DNA of 48,780 bases. It comes from Rhodospirillales bacterium. GTDB lineage: Bacteria; Pseudomonadota; Alphaproteobacteria; SP197. Positions 47,233-48,780 of the stretch are shown here, piece after piece; position 1 is the first letter of the stretch, and every line of letters starts with the position of its first letter. Under the pieces are notes generated by a model that was not told the origin of the DNA, did no database searches, and worked only from the letters and a program-made list of their open reading frames with translations. The stretch is from positions 153,255-202,034 of the forward strand of contig JACONG010000006.1 of NCBI GenBank assembly GCA_014323865.1, written 5' to 3'. The translations under genes were made by a program, and so were the position numbers.

Positions 47233-47421
47233 CTCACGGCGGATCTCAGCAGCGTCATCGATTCCGCCACAGGTGCTGACAACAAGTACGAAAGCCCCGT
47301 GACCATTACCCTGATACCGCAGTAGCTCCGTTGCCGGGCCGCTGGTGGCGACATCTGCAGCCCGCCCCGCCAGGAAACGGTTTTATAAGGGTTGAAGTGG
47401 GTTTATGTGGGTTTTAGTGGA

Positions 47422-47497
47422 TGGTGAGCCCGCAGGGACTCGAACCCTGGACCCTCTGATTAAAAGTCAGATGCTCTACCAGCTGAGCTACAGGCTC
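47422..47497 (-). tRNA. tRNA-Lys (TTT)
   Basis: Seventy-six bases with encoded CCA. The acceptor GAGCCTG pairs with CGGGCTC (one G-T), the D-arm is AGCTCAGCTGGTAGAGC, the anticodon stem TCTGA/TCAGA holds CTTTTAA with anticodon TTT, and the T-arm contains CAGGGTTCGAGTCCCTG. It is flanked on both sides by IS630-family sequences. Confidence 0.97.
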
Positions 47498-47520
47498 TCA
47501 CCAGCCTTGTCGGTGTGCTG

Positions 47521-47550
47521 ACCATATTGTCGCTGACGGTGGCGGGTCAA
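47521..47550 (-). promoter_or_regulatory. Likely promoter of tRNA-Lys
   Basis: On the minus strand TTGACC, 18 bases and TATGGT, 24 bases before the tRNA 5-prime end. A good housekeeping-type match. Confidence 0.5.
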
Positions 47551-47753
47551 CCTCGCCCACGGGTTTCAGCCCGGCCAAGCTGTCGGCCAAAGGAATTGCA
47601 TCCTCCTGGTCGACACCTCCTCACCAGAACCGTTGAACGCGGGCTCGGAAACCCGCGCCTCTGATACTACGTCCCATTGAGTTTGACGTATTGTCAGGGG
47701 TTCCCTTGAACTGTTCATGGTGGTTTATTGTGGAAAACGGAATGAGGGTTTCC

Positions 47754-48780
47754 ATGAGCCCGGCTATCAAGCTTCGCAGTGATTTTTCGGCTTCCGATCT
47801 GGCGCGTTTGGCGCGACAGAGCGACGATGCAGACCGGACGAGGCGGGTGTTGGCCATTGCGATGATCCTGGACGGCGGATCGCGATCTGATGCGGCGCGC
47901 ACTGGCGGAGTTGGTCTGCAGATTATCCGCGACTAGGTTCTGCGGTTCAATGCTGACGGGCCAGAAGGGCTGCGGACCCGCAAGGTGCCGGGCAAACCCT
48001 CGATCCTGACGGATGAGCAACGCCAGCAATTGGCTGCTGCGGTCGAGGCTGGCCCCGACCCCGATCGTGATGGCGTGGTCCGTTGGCGCCTGGTTGATCT
48101 GGCCGTGTGGGTCAAGTGCACGTTTGGCGTGACGATCAGTCGCACCACAGTGGGCCGTGAGCTGCGCGCCATGGGTTTCCGCAAGCTTTCGGCGCGTCCC
48201 CAGCACCATGCACAAGACCCGGATGCGATCAAGGCGTTCAAAGAAAACTTCCCCGACGTGGTCCGCGACATCCGTGTTCAGAACGGCTCGCCACCGATAG
48301 AAATCTGGTTCCAGGACGAGGCAAGGGTGGGACAGAAGAACAAGATCACCCGCCGCTGGGCCAAGCGCGGCACCCGTCCTCGCGCGCCAAAGGATCAACG
48401 CACCCAATGGGCCTACATCTTCGGTGCAATCTGTCCGGCGGCCGGTTCGGTCATGCCCTGGGTCGACACCCACGCGATGGCCGAACACCTGAAGCTGATC
48501 AGCACCGAAGTCGCGCCCGGCGCCCACGCAATCCTGATCGTCGATCAGGCCGGGTGGCACACGACATCGAAACTCGAGGTGCCCGAGACCATCACCTTGT
48601 TGCCACTGCCGCCGAGGTCGCCTGAGTTGAACCCGGTCGAAAACGTCTGGCAGTACATCCGGGACAACTGGCTCTCAAACCGCGTCTTCGCAAGCTACGA
48701 CGATATCGTGGCGAACTGTTGCGAGGCCTGGAACACGTTGATCAAGGACCCAGATTGCATGACCTCAATCGGATCGAGAA
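47754..48780 (+). mobile_element. IS630-family insertion sequence; transposase interrupted by one amber codon, truncated by window end
   Basis: From ATG 47754 the transposase reads as one frame to the window end except for TAG at 47934-47936 (codon 61), where the context IIRD-stop-VLRFNADG indicates an original tryptophan TGG. The N-terminal helix-turn-helix lies in SDFSASDLARLARQSDDADR and following residues. A second winged-helix part contains VTISRTTVGRELRAMGF. The catalytic triad is intact: FQDEARVGQ, LIVDQAGWHT and SPELNPVENVWQYIRDNWL. The other IS630 remnants here are a different subgroup. The left inverted end probably lies near 47680-47700; the right end is outside the window. It is a recently disabled copy or an element needing read-through. 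Confidence 0.9.

Noticed and set aside
47035..47325. A 96-codon plus-strand frame before tRNA-Lys
   Set aside because: It lies opposite the IS630 remnant, whose transposase motifs are clear on the minus strand.

Overview
The window is a stretch of a high-G+C alphaproteobacterial chromosome, probably Rhodospirillales-like. Supporting signs are the nuoA-to-nuoL order, tig-clpP-clpX-lon-hup followed by tRNA genes, plsX-fabH-ihfA-merR, rpmF with its YceD-like (DUF177) neighbour, a cytochrome bc1 chaperone divergent from a BamE-type lipoprotein, a MucR/Ros regulator and the glyA-nrdR-rib-nusB-thiL cluster. Almost every gene lies on the minus strand. GTG or TTG starts are common (nuoL, nuoK, hup, lon, thiL, rpiB, ribD), each judged from ribosome-binding site and homology.

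Layout: 1-9.4 kb is the complex I operon (nuoA to the start of nuoL) behind a good sigma70-type promoter. 9.5-10.3 kb has tRNA-Asp, a GIY-YIG endonuclease-like gene and tRNA-Val. 10.3-16.9 kb is protein quality control: HU, Lon, ClpX, ClpP and trigger factor, then tRNA-Leu. 17.1-22.2 kb is a tight run of malonyl-CoA decarboxylase, NAD(P)HX repair enzyme, a methyltransferase and DNA photolyase. A decapitated Crp/Fnr regulator abuts tRNA-Pro at 22.2-22.5 kb. 22.5-27.5 kb holds merR, ihfA, fabH, plsX, rpmF, DUF177, cytochrome bc1 chaperone and, divergently, bamE.

27.5-30 kb is an accessory island of visibly lower G+C. It starts with a decayed IS630-type transposase end. It then carries a broken gene for a secreted protein built of three tandem beta-barrel-like lobes of about 225 residues, which resemble transferrin-binding-protein-like lobes. 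That gene is interrupted by two compensating frameshifts and one in-frame TGA. It is the most unusual object in the window.

30.2-38.8 kb returns to core functions: H+-pyrophosphatase, then rpiB-glyA-nrdR-ribD-ribE-VOC-ribH-nusB-thiL, with a small glyoxalase-fold protein where a ribBA-type gene is often found. 38.9-39.4 kb is a MucR-like regulator that has lost both zinc-finger histidines. 39.6-44.7 kb is a complete branched-chain-amino-acid-type ABC importer behind a 14-bp palindrome. 44.8-47 kb has a homocysteine methyltransferase-family gene and a divergent, Tat-exported polyamine-type binding protein without its permease genes. The last 1.8 kb is insertion-sequence territory: a second IS630-type remnant of the same kind as at 27.5 kb, tRNA-Lys, and a nearly intact IS630-family element with one amber codon that runs off the window.

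No CRISPR array, rRNA, phage module or recognisable defence system was seen.
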